From contig NZ_AQUY01000002.1 of NCBI RefSeq assembly GCF_000372445.1, positions 399,561 through 463,560 on the forward strand: a DNA stretch of 64,000 nucleotides. Reading direction: 5' to 3'. Position numbers and translations under genes: made by a program. Origin of the DNA: Corynebacterium ulceribovis DSM 45146. Lineage in GTDB: Bacteria > Actinomycetota > Actinomycetes > Mycobacteriales > Mycobacteriaceae. Positions 53,458 to 63,214 of the stretch are shown here, piece after piece; positions within the stretch are counted from its first letter, which is position 1, and each line of letters starts with the position of its first letter. A model generated the notes under the pieces. It made no database searches and was not told where the DNA came from. It worked only from the letters and a program-made list of their open reading frames with translations.

Positions 53458-53835
53458 ATGACTTTTCCAGCTAATCCAGAAACCTTTCTTGAAGATGCCC
53501 AGCACTTGTTGACTGCATCCGAACACTGCAGCGAGGCTGACGACGCAGTGGAATTTGCCTACCAGGCCGCACTGCGGGTTGCTGGCGCGGCACTTGCGAC
53601 ATTGCCGCGCAAGCGTGGTGGACCCACCGGAGCGTGGGCCCAGTTGCGACACCGGATCCCAGAGCTTGCCGACTGGGCTGCCAAATTTGAGGCGTATTCG
53701 CGGCTTCGCAGCCGATTGCTCATGGGGCTGGAGCGTGATGTGGATCCGGCGGTGCCTGAACAGCTCCGGCTGCTGGCGCGCAGCTTTATGACTGATGTAC
53801 ACCAGACGCTGGGACATGTGCCGCTGGCCGCCTAG
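53458..53835 (+). CDS. SAV_6107-family HEPN domain protein
   Basis: A 125-residue all-helical protein of the SAV_6107 HEPN family. Hydrophobic heptads run through EFAYQAALRVAGAALATL and AQLRHRIPELADWAAKFEAY. Near the C-terminus an R-x6-H motif (Arg108, His115 in RSFMTDVH) matches the HEPN RNase signature Rx4-6H. Whether it is active is unknown. No nucleotidyltransferase (MNT) partner is adjacent, unlike HEPN/MNT toxin systems. The neighbouring gene order is the mycobacterial one, so this is a core gene, not an obvious toxin. Confidence 0.8.
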   Translation: MTFPANPETFLEDAQHLLTASEHCSEADDAVEFAYQAALRVAGAALATLPRKRGGPTGAWAQLRHRIPELADWAAKFEAYSRLRSRLLMGLERDVDPAVPEQLRLLARSFMTDVHQTLGHVPLAA

Positions 53836-54044
53836 TTTTGGTAACGGATTAGCTACCACTTTCTGGGGTGGTGGCATAATGCTTTCCGTTGTCTAGCTTT
53901 GCTGGCTACAATGACAATTACTAACGCAGAAGCCTGCTGTTTGGGGGAACAATATCGGGCCCCCGTTCGTTGGACAGGGTAAGAGGACTTTGTTTCCGAC
54001 GGTGAGCAGGCAGCTGCTGATTGTCACGAAAAAGCGGAGGAATG

Positions 54045-54470
54045 ATGGCGCTTTCAGAACACGAGCAGCGAACGCTCGACGAGATCGAGAGCGCGCTGTA
54101 CGCGGACGACCCGAACTTTGGGTCCTCTGTCCGGAAGAACTTCGGTAGTACAGGCGAGCCTGGTTCGTTTGCGCTTAATGCGCGTGGCGTCGCTATTTTG
54201 CTGATCGGCATTTTGCTGCTGCTTGGCGGAATGATGGCAAGCCAAATTAGCGTCTGGTTTGTCGCCCTGACTGTCCTTGGCTTCGTGGCCATTGTGGCAG
54301 CGGGTGTCATGATGTTCAGCTCTGAAAAGAAGAAGCCGAACGTCGTAAGCATCACGGATGTCCCACGTCGCGGCCCGGCTGCACCAGGCAAAAAATCTGG
54401 CAACAACGGCTTCGGTGACCGGATGGAAGACAGCTTCCGCCGTCGCTTCGAAGACCCAGGCTCGATGTAA
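54045..54470 (+). CDS. DUF3040 domain membrane protein (Rv2169c type)
   Basis: A 141-residue actinobacterial membrane protein of unknown function. The N-terminal DUF3040 motif is MALSEHEQRTLDEIESALYADDPNFGSSVRKNFG. Two adjacent helices follow (GVAILLIGILLLLGGMMAS and VWFVALTVLGFVAIVAAGVMMF), then a basic C-terminal tail. ATG 54045 is chosen over 54042 because GGAGG then sits at six bases and it matches the mycobacterial N-terminus. A strong terminator follows. Confidence 0.9.
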   Translation: MALSEHEQRTLDEIESALYADDPNFGSSVRKNFGSTGEPGSFALNARGVAILLIGILLLLGGMMASQISVWFVALTVLGFVAIVAAGVMMFSSEKKKPNVVSITDVPRRGPAAPGKKSGNNGFGDRMEDSFRRRFEDPGSM

Positions 54471-54497
54471 AAAGCAGATGTAAAAGCCCTAGCACCT

Positions 54498-54544
54498 AAA
54501 AGCCGACCGGCTGCGTCATTATGCTGCGCAGCCGGTCGGCTTTC
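54498..54544 (+). terminator. Terminator after the DUF3040 gene
   Basis: AAAGCCGACCGGCTGCG pairs with CGCAGCCGGTCGGCTTT, a near-perfect 17-bp stem, followed by CTTATG. The opposite strand also has a short T-run, so it may serve the convergent GyrI-like gene ending at 54577. Confidence 0.9.
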
Positions 54545-54576
54545 TTATGCCCAAAGTGGGGAGAAATAGGGAATGC

Positions 54577-55113
54577 CTAAGCCGCTGGCGGCAGTGAATT
54601 ATCCACCATGCAGTACAAATCCGTCCGAAGAGTGGCCGGATCCGTGTCTGGCGTTGGCATTGTGTAATAGAACTCCCACGATGGCATCAATGGCGTCCAC
54701 CCCTGGGCCATAAAGTCCGACACCATCTGCTGCCATGCGCTGGCCAGGCCTTCATATGGGCCGAAGTACGACACACGCGCCAACTTGCCCATCGGCAGCT
54801 CAGTCGAATCGATGCTGAGCCCCTCTGAGATCAGTCCTGCTGGAATGGGGCCAGCGACCGGGAAACCAACTTCAACATCGACCGGTGCAGTCGGGTCATC
54901 GCTGATGTTGTTGTATTTGGCGACTGCAGGTCCAACCGGTGAGATCTCGCCGCGCTCAATTGCTGCGCCCAAGGCGCTGAACGCAGGGTCCATAATCTGG
55001 CCCAAGTCCTTCATGGCGTACTCGGTGTAGGCAATAGCGGCTAGGGGGACAAGTGGGGCGTCAATAATCTCGACTTTGGAGATGGGCTCGGAGAGAAAGT
55101 ATGGCTGCGTCAT
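54577..55113 (-). CDS. GyrI-like small-molecule-binding domain protein
   Basis: A 178-residue protein with one GyrI-like / AraC effector-binding domain. The fold is suggested by VEIIDAPLVPLAAIAYTEYAMKDLG, SPVGPAVAKYNN, DVEVGFPVAGPIP and LARVSYFGPYEGLASAWQQMVSDFMAQGW near the C-terminus. Such stand-alone domains bind small cationic or aromatic compounds and can be regulators or hydrolases; no DNA-binding domain is attached here. ATG 55113 is used; the longer frame to 55308 adds low-complexity sequence. Confidence 0.85.
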   Translation of the reverse strand: MTQPYFLSEPISKVEIIDAPLVPLAAIAYTEYAMKDLGQIMDPAFSALGAAIERGEISPVGPAVAKYNNISDDPTAPVDVEVGFPVAGPIPAGLISEGLSIDSTELPMGKLARVSYFGPYEGLASAWQQMVSDFMAQGWTPLMPSWEFYYTMPTPDTDPATLRTDLYCMVDNSLPPAA

Positions 55114-55467
55114 AACACCGAGGATAGTGCGATTTCCGCCGCGCCACTTGTCAACTTCAGCGATTGTGTAGCCCACACTGTGCCGCCCCGCTTCTGTGCG
55201 CCTGCCAAGGTCGCCCACTTCGCCCCACCCCAACCACCCACTTCGCCCCACCGTCCAACTTGGGCTGCGCATGACTGGTGAAATCCACTGCAATGGGCCG
55301 CTTTTCACCTGCTCAATAGTTTCATTTAGTCACAACAATCACTGTGTTCACGTCGAATCGGGGTGGGGTGCGGAAAATTGTGGGGAGGGCGGCCCACCGC
55401 CTCCCACCTCTGCATACTGCGGAAACACTCGATTTTCTCAGGATTCTTGACCGTTCTGAGCTTGATT
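55114..55467. other. Intergenic region upstream of mraZ
   Basis: About 350 bp between the GyrI-like gene and the MraZ repeats. Short open frames (for example 55196-55450) show no protein-like composition. Scattered GGGG words occur near 55360-55390 but not at a regular spacing. Confidence 0.4.
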
Positions 55468-55497
55468 GTGGGCGAAAGTGGGGTAGTGTGGGGCATG
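55468..55497 (+). promoter_or_regulatory. MraZ-binding repeats over the mraZ promoter
   Basis: Three GTGGG words start at 55468, 55478 and 55488, exactly 10 bp apart (GTGGGCGAAA, GTGGGGTAGT, GTGGGGCATG). This is the geometry of known MraZ-binding boxes, which repeat TGGGN with five-base spacers. A possible promoter, TTGATT (55462-55467) and TAGTGT (55484-55489) with a 16-bp spacer, lies under the repeats, so MraZ binding would block it. Confidence 0.8.
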
Positions 55498-55602
55498 TTG
55501 GCGCTTCAGGTAGGGCGTTGACGCAAGGAAATGACAACTGAATACCAACAACCACATGCGTAACGCGGTTCCAGTCACGGGAAATGGAAGGGGTCTGGGC
55601 GA

Positions 55603-56034
55603 ATGTTCCTCGGCACCTACCACCCAAAGATGGATGACAAGGGGCGCCTGACGTTGCCAGCAAAGTTCCGTGCGGACCTTGCCGGCGGTTTGATGATTAC
55701 CAAGGGCCAAGACCACTCATTGGCGGTCTATCCCAAGGAAGAATTCACCAAACTTGCTCGTCGAGCAGCTTCAGCATCCCGAACTGACCCGCAGGCACGT
55801 GCCTTCGTTCGTAGTTTGGCCGCTAGCACTGATGAGCAGATGCCAGACGGTTCCGGGCGAATCACGCTGTCGCAGGATCACCGCCGCTACGCGAACCTCA
55901 CTAAGGCTTGCGTGGTTATTGGTTCGGTGGATTTCCTTGAAATCTGGGATGAAGAATCCTGGGCCAACTACCAGGCAGAACACGAGGAGGCCTACTCCTT
56001 GGGCGAACATGATTCGCTCGACGGTGTGTTCTGA
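55603..56034 (+). CDS. mraZ: Transcriptional regulator MraZ
   Basis: A 143-residue AbrB-fold protein that represses its own division/cell-wall operon. It has two SpoVT-AbrB-like halves: [29 protein letters not shown] at the start and [39 protein letters not shown] in the second half. Each carries the DxKGR/DxxGRI signature that forms the DNA-binding ring. The three GTGGG boxes upstream are its expected targets. It begins the dcw cluster; the next gene, rsmH, starts 129 bp on. Confidence 0.97.
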   Translation: MFLGTYHPKMDDKGRLTLPAKFRADLAGGLMITKGQDHSLAVYPKEEFTKLARRAASASRTDPQARAFVRSLAASTDEQMPDGSGRITLSQDHRRYANLTKACVVIGSVDFLEIWDEESWANYQAEHEEAYSLGEHDSLDGVF

Positions 56035-56163
56035 CCGACTGGAGCGGTGCCTGCAGGCCCCCGCCCGGCGAGCTGGTGTACTTCCCCGACATCAGGTCAC
56101 CGGGTAGGGCCCTGTAAGTACCGCGCACGATGCCAGCAGTACAGCCCAGGGAGGGAGGGAACT

Positions 56164-57168
56164 TTGACCACACAACACCCAGAAACCAACGACGTGTACT
56201 CCAGTGGACATGTTCCCGTGCTGCTGCACCGCGTTACCGAACTTCTAGACCCCGCCGAGGGTGTCATTGTCGATGGCACCCTCGGTGCTGGCGGACACAG
56301 TGAGTATCTGCTGGAAAACTTCCCGAACATTGCCATCATCGGCGTCGACCGCGACCCCCAGGCACTCGCCGGGGCGTCCCGTCGGCTTGCCCGTTTCGGT
56401 GATCGCTTCGTCACTGTCCATTCGCGTTTCGACGGAGTGGGGGACGCGATTGATGAAACACCAGGTCCCGTATTTGAGCGAGCGCGCCGCGGCTTAGCCG
56501 GGGCGCTTTTTGACCTTGGTGTTTCCTCCATGCAGCTCGATGAAACGGACCGTGGCTTCGCCTACCGCGTCGACGCGCCGCTTGATATGCGCATGGACCC
56601 AACCTCGGGTCTTACGGCCGCCGACATCCTCAATACATATGAGCATGGCCAACTAGCGCGCATTCTGAAGGACTACGGCGACGAGCGCTTCGCCGGGAAG
56701 ATCGCCTCTGCGGTGCTGCGCGAGCGCGAAAAGGAACCCTTCACCACGTCGGCGCGGCTAGTGGAACTGCTCTACGCCACCATCCCAGCAGCGACCCGCC
56801 GTACCGGCGGCCACCCAGCAAAGCGCACCTTCCAGGCGCTGCGCGTGGAAGTCAACCATGAACTGGACGCGCTCAAGAACGTCATTCCAGTCATCACCCG
56901 CCGCCTCGCGGTCGGTGGTCGGGCAGTGTTCATGTCCTACCAGTCGCTGGAAGACAAAATTGTCAAACGCCAACTCGCAGAACTGACCAAGTCCAAGACC
57001 CCAGCTGGACTGCCAATGGAACTACCAGGCACCGCGCCGAAGTTCCGCCTCATCACTCGGGGTGCCGAACAGGCCACCGAATCCGAAATTGAAGACAACC
57101 CTCGGGCCGCACCAGTGCGAGTCCGTGCCATTGAACGAATCGCACCTGACTCGAATCCGGGAGAATGA
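56164..57168 (+). CDS. rsmH: 16S rRNA (cytosine(1402)-N(4))-methyltransferase
   Basis: A 334-residue SAM-dependent methyltransferase (MraW/RsmH) acting on C1402 of 16S rRNA. It shows [17 protein letters not shown] for SAM binding, [31 protein letters not shown], a central helical insertion domain, and [18 protein letters not shown]. The start is TTG 56164, preceded by GGGAGGGAGGGA; no ATG exists between it and the conserved HVPVLL. It overlaps ftsL by four bases. Confidence 0.95.
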   Translation: MTTQHPETNDVYSSGHVPVLLHRVTELLDPAEGVIVDGTLGAGGHSEYLLENFPNIAIIGVDRDPQALAGASRRLARFGDRFVTVHSRFDGVGDAIDETPGPVFERARRGLAGALFDLGVSSMQLDETDRGFAYRVDAPLDMRMDPTSGLTAADILNTYEHGQLARILKDYGDERFAGKIASAVLREREKEPFTTSARLVELLYATIPAATRRTGGHPAKRTFQALRVEVNHELDALKNVIPVITRRLAVGGRAVFMSYQSLEDKIVKRQLAELTKSKTPAGLPMELPGTAPKFRLITRGAEQATESEIEDNPRAAPVRVRAIERIAPDSNPGE

Positions 57169-58022
57169 CAATGACCACCACGCTGAACAAGACTGCCAAC
57201 GGTCGGTCGCGTACGCGTCTGGGCACTGCCACCGGCCTAGACACTGGTCGCCGACCAGATCGGGACGCCGGCCGACGGTTACCACCACAGACCGCCCGAG
57301 GACGCCGCACCGCCGGATTCAAATCCGATGGTGCACCAGAACGGCAACGTCGTCGCCGAATCGCCAGCCGCACCGGTTCGAAACAAATCCTCAGCATCCG
57401 TGGCCGCCGCATTGCGCCGGAAACCGCGGACCCGTCAATGATCCGATTCGTCATCGCGATCTTGCTGGTGGGCACCATCGGCATTGCATTGGCGATGGCG
57501 CTATCGGCTATCTCTACTGAGCAGTCCTTCCGACTCAGCGATGCCCGTTCTAAAGGGCAGCTGATTTCTGACGAAATCGAAACACTGCAGCGTGACGTCG
57601 AACACGCCCGCTCCACCGCCGAAATCTCCCGACGCGCCGGCGAAATGGGAATGGTGCAGATCAAGCAACCCGGAGTCCTAGAAGTCCGGAAAGATGGCAA
57701 AGTCGTTGAGAAACGGCCCGCTGACGTCGAAAAGCAAGGAAAACTAGCCGACATCAACGGCGAGAAAATTCGGCCGAAAAACCCAACGTCAGACCCGAAG
57801 GAAACCGACAACGTCCCAGGTATGACACCGCCAGGACCTCCGGAATCGCGGCACAACCAACCAGCGCCGAACTCTGGACTGGCTCCATACACCCCGGGCA
57901 TGCAGAATGATGTGCAAGCCCAAGGTAATTCCAACACGCCGGATAATGCTCACGCACCGAACCGGGAAAACCAGGCACACTCAGAGAATGATCGACCTGA
58001 GGTTGGTGGACAACAGCCGTGA
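57165..58022 (+). CDS. ftsL: FtsL-like bitopic division protein
   Basis: A 285-residue protein with a long basic cytoplasmic part (about 1-91, Arg-rich), one membrane helix (92-116) and an extracellular part. The latter begins as a heptad-rich segment ([30 protein letters not shown]) and ends in a Pro/Asn/Gln-rich disordered tail of about 80 residues. The layout and position between rsmH and ftsI match corynebacterial FtsL. It recruits and activates the FtsW/FtsI septal synthase. The start is ATG 57165, overlapping the rsmH stop. Confidence 0.87.
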   Translation: MTMTTTLNKTANGRSRTRLGTATGLDTGRRPDRDAGRRLPPQTARGRRTAGFKSDGAPERQRRRRIASRTGSKQILSIRGRRIAPETADPSMIRFVIAILLVGTIGIALAMALSAISTEQSFRLSDARSKGQLISDEIETLQRDVEHARSTAEISRRAGEMGMVQIKQPGVLEVRKDGKVVEKRPADVEKQGKLADINGEKIRPKNPTSDPKETDNVPGMTPPGPPESRHNQPAPNSGLAPYTPGMQNDVQAQGNSNTPDNAHAPNRENQAHSENDRPEVGGQQP

Positions 58023-60070
58023 CCCGCACTCCTAGCTCCGGGTCCCGGGGCGGGAACGCACGTCCTGGGGCACGACGACACATACCCCAAGACCGGCAAC
58101 GGCCAGCATCAAGCGTGCCGCGCGACCATCGTGACCAGCGCGACCCGCGTGATGCACACATCCGGCGCGCCCCTCGCAGCGCTGGCGGACTGACCCCCAA
58201 CGCGTGGAACTCCATTGACACCTCTACTGGGGCATTGACGCAACGCATTCGCGTCGCGCAGATCATCGGCCTCGTCATCATCTGCATGATTGTCGGCCGC
58301 CTGTTCTGGATCCAAGTGTGGGCAGGCCCAGGCCTTGCCGATAAAGCCGCATCGCAGCGGACCGTTGAAGTCATCGACGCTGCCCGCCGCGGCGAAATCG
58401 TCGACCGCAATGGCTCCTCCCTCGCCTTCACCATGGAAGCCCGCAGTCTGACCGTGCACCCAAACCGGCTGCGCGCCCTGCTTGACGAACGCCACCGACT
58501 GTGGCCGGAGGATTACCCAGACGCTGACACCCGCATGGAACAAATCGCCGACGAACTACCAAAAATGCTCGGCAAAGACTCCGGCGGCAAAAACCCCGAC
58601 CGGCCAGACTCCTCGCAGATCAAATCCAAAGACATTCTGAATAAACTCCGCGACGAAGAGTCGACCTACGAGGTCCTCGTCCGCAACGTCGACCCCGTCA
58701 CCGCCCGAACCATCACCGACAAGTTCAGTGAAATCACCTCCGAGCGGCAAGACATCCGCGAGTACCCAAATGGGGCAGTCGGTTCGAATGTCATCGGCAA
58801 AATTGGCATGGATGGTGTCGGCCAATACGGCTTTGAGGCTTCCCGCGACGCCTACCTGCAGGGCATCAACGGCGGCCGCGTGGTTGACATTGCCCAAAAT
58901 GGCATTGCAATTCCTGGCTCCACCCGCGACCAGCGTGACCCGATTGATGGCACCAGCTACGAACTGACCATCGACGTCGATATGCAGTACTACGTGCAGC
59001 AACAGCTGGAGCAAGCGAAGGCAAACTCTGGGGCGAAGAACGCCTCGGCGGTGGTGCTTGACGCCAAGACCGGCCAGATTCTGTCGATGGCCCAGTCCGA
59101 CTCAGTCAACCCGAACAATGACATTGGTAAGCAGGTCAAAAAGGGCAAAGACATCTCCAACCTGTCGGTGTCCAGCCCGTTTGAACCAGGCTCGGTAGCC
59201 AAGCTGATTACCGCCGCTGGTGCCATTGAACACGGCCTGACCACCCCGGATGAAGTGCATACCGTACCCGGCGCCATCGAAATGTCCGGCGTGACGGTGA
59301 AAGATGCGTGGGACCACGGCGATGTGCAGTACACCACCACCGGTATTTTCGGTAAGTCCTCCAACGTCGGCACCCTGATGCTTGCGCAGAAACTCGGCGA
59401 AGACCGCTTCGCGGACCTGCTACGCAAATTCGGCATTGGCCAGCTGACCGGTGTGGAACTGCCGGGCGAGTCCCAAGGTTTGCTGCCTGCCCGCGAGCAG
59501 TGGTCCGGTGGTACTTTCGCTAACCTGCCCATCGGCCAAGGTATGTCCCTGTCCCTGTTGCAGATGACCAGCATTTTCCAGGCGATGGCCAATGACGGCG
59601 AACGAATCCCGCCGCGCCTTATTGCCTCGCACACTGGCCCAGATGGGGTAAAGGTTCCTGCGGAGCAGCCTGAGGCAGTGCGGGTGGTCAGCCCGGAGAC
59701 CGCGAAGATTATGAACCAGATGTTCCAGTCGGTGACGCAGTCCGCGCCAGGGCAGTCCGGCACCGGCCCAGAAGCATCCGTGGAGGGCTACCAGGTAGCC
59801 GGCAAAACCGGTACCGCCCAGAAAGTCGACCCGAAAACGGGCGCTTACTCCAACGACAAGTACTGGATCACCTTCGCAGGTATCGCCCCAGCTGACGACC
59901 CACGTTTCGTCATCGGCATCATGCTCGACGAACCAAAACGCGGCACTGACGGTGGCGGTGGCCAGTCCGCGGCGCCACTGTTTAGCGACCTGGCGGGCTG
60001 GGCGCTGAACCGCTACAACGTTTCGCCATCACCACCAGCTGAAGGCACGTTGATGCTTGAAGTAAACTAG
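58019..60070 (+). CDS. ftsI: Septal peptidoglycan transpeptidase (class B PBP)
   Basis: A 683-residue penicillin-binding protein that cross-links septal peptidoglycan. A basic, disordered N-terminal part (about 1-75) precedes a membrane helix (about 79-101). A PBP dimerisation domain (about 115-310) is followed by the transpeptidase with SVAK (Ser392, Lys395), SSN (447-449) and KTGTA (near residue 600). The start is GTG 58019, overlapping ftsL by four bases. Found in the dcw cluster, it partners FtsW, which is outside the window. Confidence 0.96.
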   Translation: MTRTPSSGSRGGNARPGARRHIPQDRQRPASSVPRDHRDQRDPRDAHIRRAPRSAGGLTPNAWNSIDTSTGALTQRIRVAQIIGLVIICMIVGRLFWIQVWAGPGLADKAASQRTVEVIDAARRGEIVDRNGSSLAFTMEARSLTVHPNRLRALLDERHRLWPEDYPDADTRMEQIADELPKMLGKDSGGKNPDRPDSSQIKSKDILNKLRDEESTYEVLVRNVDPVTARTITDKFSEITSERQDIREYPNGAVGSNVIGKIGMDGVGQYGFEASRDAYLQGINGGRVVDIAQNGIAIPGSTRDQRDPIDGTSYELTIDVDMQYYVQQQLEQAKANSGAKNASAVVLDAKTGQILSMAQSDSVNPNNDIGKQVKKGKDISNLSVSSPFEPGSVAKLITAAGAIEHGLTTPDEVHTVPGAIEMSGVTVKDAWDHGDVQYTTTGIFGKSSNVGTLMLAQKLGEDRFADLLRKFGIGQLTGVELPGESQGLLPAREQWSGGTFANLPIGQGMSLSLLQMTSIFQAMANDGERIPPRLIASHTGPDGVKVPAEQPEAVRVVSPETAKIMNQMFQSVTQSAPGQSGTGPEASVEGYQVAGKTGTAQKVDPKTGAYSNDKYWITFAGIAPADDPRFVIGIMLDEPKRGTDGGGGQSAAPLFSDLAGWALNRYNVSPSPPAEGTLMLEVN

Positions 60071-60111
60071 CCTGCTTTCCCGCCAAAATACACACCCACA
60101 AGGAGTTACCC

Positions 60112-61719
60112 ATGGCGACTACGCTGCACACCCTCGCAGAACTTGTCGACGCACAACTGGTACCTGCGGTCGGCCAAACCGCAGCCGCTGCAAACGACAT
60201 TCCGGTTGCCAGCATTTCGCTGAACTCCAAGGAACTGGGGGAGCAGGCCCTGTTTGCCGCACTGCCAGGCACCCGCGCACACGGCGCGAAGTATGCCAAC
60301 GATGCGGCGGCTGTAGCAGTGGTCACCGATCCGGCTGGGTTGGACATTATGGTGCAGGCCGGTGGTCCGCAGCGCCCCGTAGTGCTTGTTGACGATGCCC
60401 GCGCCGCACTTGGCGCTCTTTCTGCCGAGATTTACGGCCACCCAGCTGATGACCTCACCATGATTGGCGTGACTGGCACCTCCGGCAAAACCACAACCAC
60501 CTATCTGATGGAAGCCGGTCTGATGGCCGCCGACCTTCGGGTTGGCCTGATTGGCACCACCGGCACCCGGATTAACGGCGAAAAAGTACCGAGCCATCTG
60601 ACCACCCCGGAAGCCCCAGACCTGCACCGACTGCTCGCCACGATGCGGGACCGCGGAGTCACCCATGTAGTGATGGAAGTGTCCTCACACGCGCTCGAGC
60701 TGCACCGCGTCGGAGGTGTTGCCTTCGACACCGCGGTCTTTTTGAACCTGTCGCAGGACCACCTGGATTTCCACCCGACAATGGAAGAGTACTTCCACGC
60801 GAAAACTAAACTTTTCCAGGCCATCAACGGCGCGGCCGCCCCAACTCCGGTGATTTGCATCAATGATGACTGGGGTCGCCGCTTGGCCGACATGCTCACC
60901 GTCGCTGGGCGCACCCCAGTCACCGTTGCCACCGAGGCCACTGCAGGTGCAGCGACGTGGGAGCTTATTGACGACAGTGTTGCCGACGATGGTGTGCAAC
61001 ATGCCACTGCGAAGGGACCAGACGGCAGCACCAGTTTCGATGTGGGCCTGCCAGGTCGCTACAACATTGCCAACGAATTAGTGGCCATTGCGGCGCTGCA
61101 CACAGTCGGGGTGACCGGCACTGCGGTTCTCGAAGCGATGGCGAAAGTCCAGGTGCCGGGTCGCATGGAGCGGATCGACGGTGGTCAGGATTTCCTAGCC
61201 GTGGTCGACTACGCCCATAAACCAGCGGCGATTGGCGCAGCACTGACGACGCTACGGGCCCAAACCAACGGCCGCGTCGCCATTGTGATGGGCGCCGGCG
61301 GCGACCGAGACGCCACCAAACGCGCCCCAATGGGCGCCGAATCCGCGCAAGTCGCGGACCTCGTGGTGGTCACTGATGACAATCCCCGCTCGGAAGAGCC
61401 AGCGGCGATCCGTGAGCAAGTATTCGCGGGAGCAACCGAGGCCGCGAAGCAACGGGAACCGCAGCCAGAAGTGGTCAATATCGGCGACCGCGCGGAAGCC
61501 ATTAACTACGCCATTGCATGGGCTCGCAATGGCGATACCGTTTTGGTTGCCGGGAAGGGGCACGAAACCGGTCAGCAAGTTGGTGACACGCTGCACCATT
61601 TCGATGACCGGGAAGAAGTTGCCCGCGCCATTTCCCAACGCTCAGCTCAGCGCTCAGCCCAGCGCAGCACCACTCACAATGACCACTCCGCCAGCCCCCA
61701 GGAAGGTTCCGCTCAATGA
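60112..61719 (+). CDS. murE: UDP-MurNAc-L-Ala-D-Glu:meso-diaminopimelate ligase
   Basis: A 535-residue Mur ligase that adds the third residue of the stem peptide. The ATP-binding loop is GVTGTSGKTTTTY (119-131). The DDNPR segment in VVTDDNPRSEEP marks meso-DAP specificity. The C-terminal tail contains a Gln/Arg/Ser-rich repeat (SQRSAQRSAQRSTTHND), not part of the enzyme fold. The stop overlaps the murF start (ATGA). A 41-bp gap with AAGGAG precedes its start. Confidence 0.97.
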   Translation: MATTLHTLAELVDAQLVPAVGQTAAAANDIPVASISLNSKELGEQALFAALPGTRAHGAKYANDAAAVAVVTDPAGLDIMVQAGGPQRPVVLVDDARAALGALSAEIYGHPADDLTMIGVTGTSGKTTTTYLMEAGLMAADLRVGLIGTTGTRINGEKVPSHLTTPEAPDLHRLLATMRDRGVTHVVMEVSSHALELHRVGGVAFDTAVFLNLSQDHLDFHPTMEEYFHAKTKLFQAINGAAAPTPVICINDDWGRRLADMLTVAGRTPVTVATEATAGAATWELIDDSVADDGVQHATAKGPDGSTSFDVGLPGRYNIANELVAIAALHTVGVTGTAVLEAMAKVQVPGRMERIDGGQDFLAVVDYAHKPAAIGAALTTLRAQTNGRVAIVMGAGGDRDATKRAPMGAESAQVADLVVVTDDNPRSEEPAAIREQVFAGATEAAKQREPQPEVVNIGDRAEAINYAIAWARNGDTVLVAGKGHETGQQVGDTLHHFDDREEVARAISQRSAQRSAQRSTTHNDHSASPQEGSAQ

Positions 61720-63212
61720 TTACGATGACCGCAGGTGAGATAGCTGCGCTGGTAGGCGGCGAACTCCACCACATTGACCCCGACACTCCGATTGAAGGAC
61801 CCGTCGAATTCGACTCCCGTAATGTCACCCGCGGCAGTATTTTTGCCGCATTGCCGGGCGCCCGAGTCGATGGCCATGATTTTGCTGCCGGTGCGGTGGC
61901 CGATGGCGCCGCACTCGTGCTCGCGGCGCGGGATATTGGGGTCCCTGCTGTCGTCATTAAGCCCCTTGGCAAACAGGACTCCAATGCTGAGGCCTTTGCC
62001 CACGACCCTGATGGGGCCGGTGCTGCGGTATTGGCTGCGATGGGGAAGTTGGCCCGCGCGACCGTTGATACTTTGGCGGAACGCACTGGGCTGCAGGTTG
62101 TTGGTGTGACCGGGTCGGCGGGTAAAACTTCGACGAAGGACCTGATTGCGTCGGTACTGCAGGGCGACGGGCCGACCGTTGCGCCGCCGGGCAGCTTCAA
62201 CAATGAGCTTGGGCACCCGTACACCGCACTGCGGGTAGGGCAGGACACCAAATACTTGGTCGCAGAAATGTCGGCCCGCGGTATTGGCCATATTGCGCAC
62301 CTCGCGGAGATCGCGCCACCGAAAATCGGTGTCGTGCTCAACGTTGGATCCGCGCACCTAGGCGAATTCGGATCGCGGGAGAATATTGCACAGGCGAAAG
62401 GCGAGCTGGTGGAAGCGCTACCAGCCGACGGCACCGCCATCCTCAATGCCGATGATGACTTGGTCTCCGCGATGGATAAGCGGACTGCGGCACCGGTACT
62501 GAAATATTCCACTGCCGCACATGCCGCCGCCAACCCGCAGGTGCAGATTTACGCCACCGACATTCAGCTTGATGAAGTCGCGCGTGCCTCGTTTACGTTG
62601 AACCTACCTGGGGCGACCCCGCAATCAGTGCGACTGCAGATTTTTGGCCTGCATCAAGTCTCCAATGCGCTGGCTGCCGCAGCTGTCGGCCATGCGGTCG
62701 GGTTGTCGGCGCAGCACATTGCGCAGGCGCTATCCGCTCACACAGCGGCGTCGGCGAATCGGATGGATGTGCGCACCCGCGCCGATGGGGTCACCATTAT
62801 TAATGACTCCTACAACGCCAACCCGGAATCCATGCGGGCAGGCATCGCAGCGCTGGCGTACACCGTCTCCGCGCGACCAGATGCCAACTCGTGGGCAGTG
62901 CTAGGGCAGATGGGCGAACTCGGCGATGACGCGATTGGCGAACATGAAGCCCTCGCCGAGGTCCTAGACTCGCGCCACATCTCCCATCTGGTGGTTGTTG
63001 GCGACGGTCCAGCGCGGAGCGCCCTCGCGAAAGCTGCGCAGAAGCGCGGTATAAATACTGTGTCTGTAGCCGACACTGACGCCGCGATTTCCGTGGTGTC
63101 CCGCGGCGCCCGACCAGGCGATGTCGTGCTGGTCAAAGCGTCTTACGCGGACCGGCTGTGGCGCGTGGCCGAAGGATTGTTGGCAGGCAGTGAACTAAAG
63201 GAGAATAAGTAG
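61716..63212 (+). CDS. murF: UDP-MurNAc-tripeptide:D-Ala-D-Ala ligase
   Basis: A 498-residue Mur ligase adding the D-Ala-D-Ala dipeptide. It shows [30 protein letters not shown] at the start, the ATP loop [17 protein letters not shown] and NADDD in the middle domain, and [11 protein letters not shown] in the C-terminal domain. Translationally coupled to murE and followed two bases later by mraY. Confidence 0.97.
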   Translation: MITMTAGEIAALVGGELHHIDPDTPIEGPVEFDSRNVTRGSIFAALPGARVDGHDFAAGAVADGAALVLAARDIGVPAVVIKPLGKQDSNAEAFAHDPDGAGAAVLAAMGKLARATVDTLAERTGLQVVGVTGSAGKTSTKDLIASVLQGDGPTVAPPGSFNNELGHPYTALRVGQDTKYLVAEMSARGIGHIAHLAEIAPPKIGVVLNVGSAHLGEFGSRENIAQAKGELVEALPADGTAILNADDDLVSAMDKRTAAPVLKYSTAAHAAANPQVQIYATDIQLDEVARASFTLNLPGATPQSVRLQIFGLHQVSNALAAAAVGHAVGLSAQHIAQALSAHTAASANRMDVRTRADGVTIINDSYNANPESMRAGIAALAYTVSARPDANSWAVLGQMGELGDDAIGEHEALAEVLDSRHISHLVVVGDGPARSALAKAAQKRGINTVSVADTDAAISVVSRGARPGDVVLVKASYADRLWRVAEGLLAGSELKENK

Positions 63213-63214
63213 CG

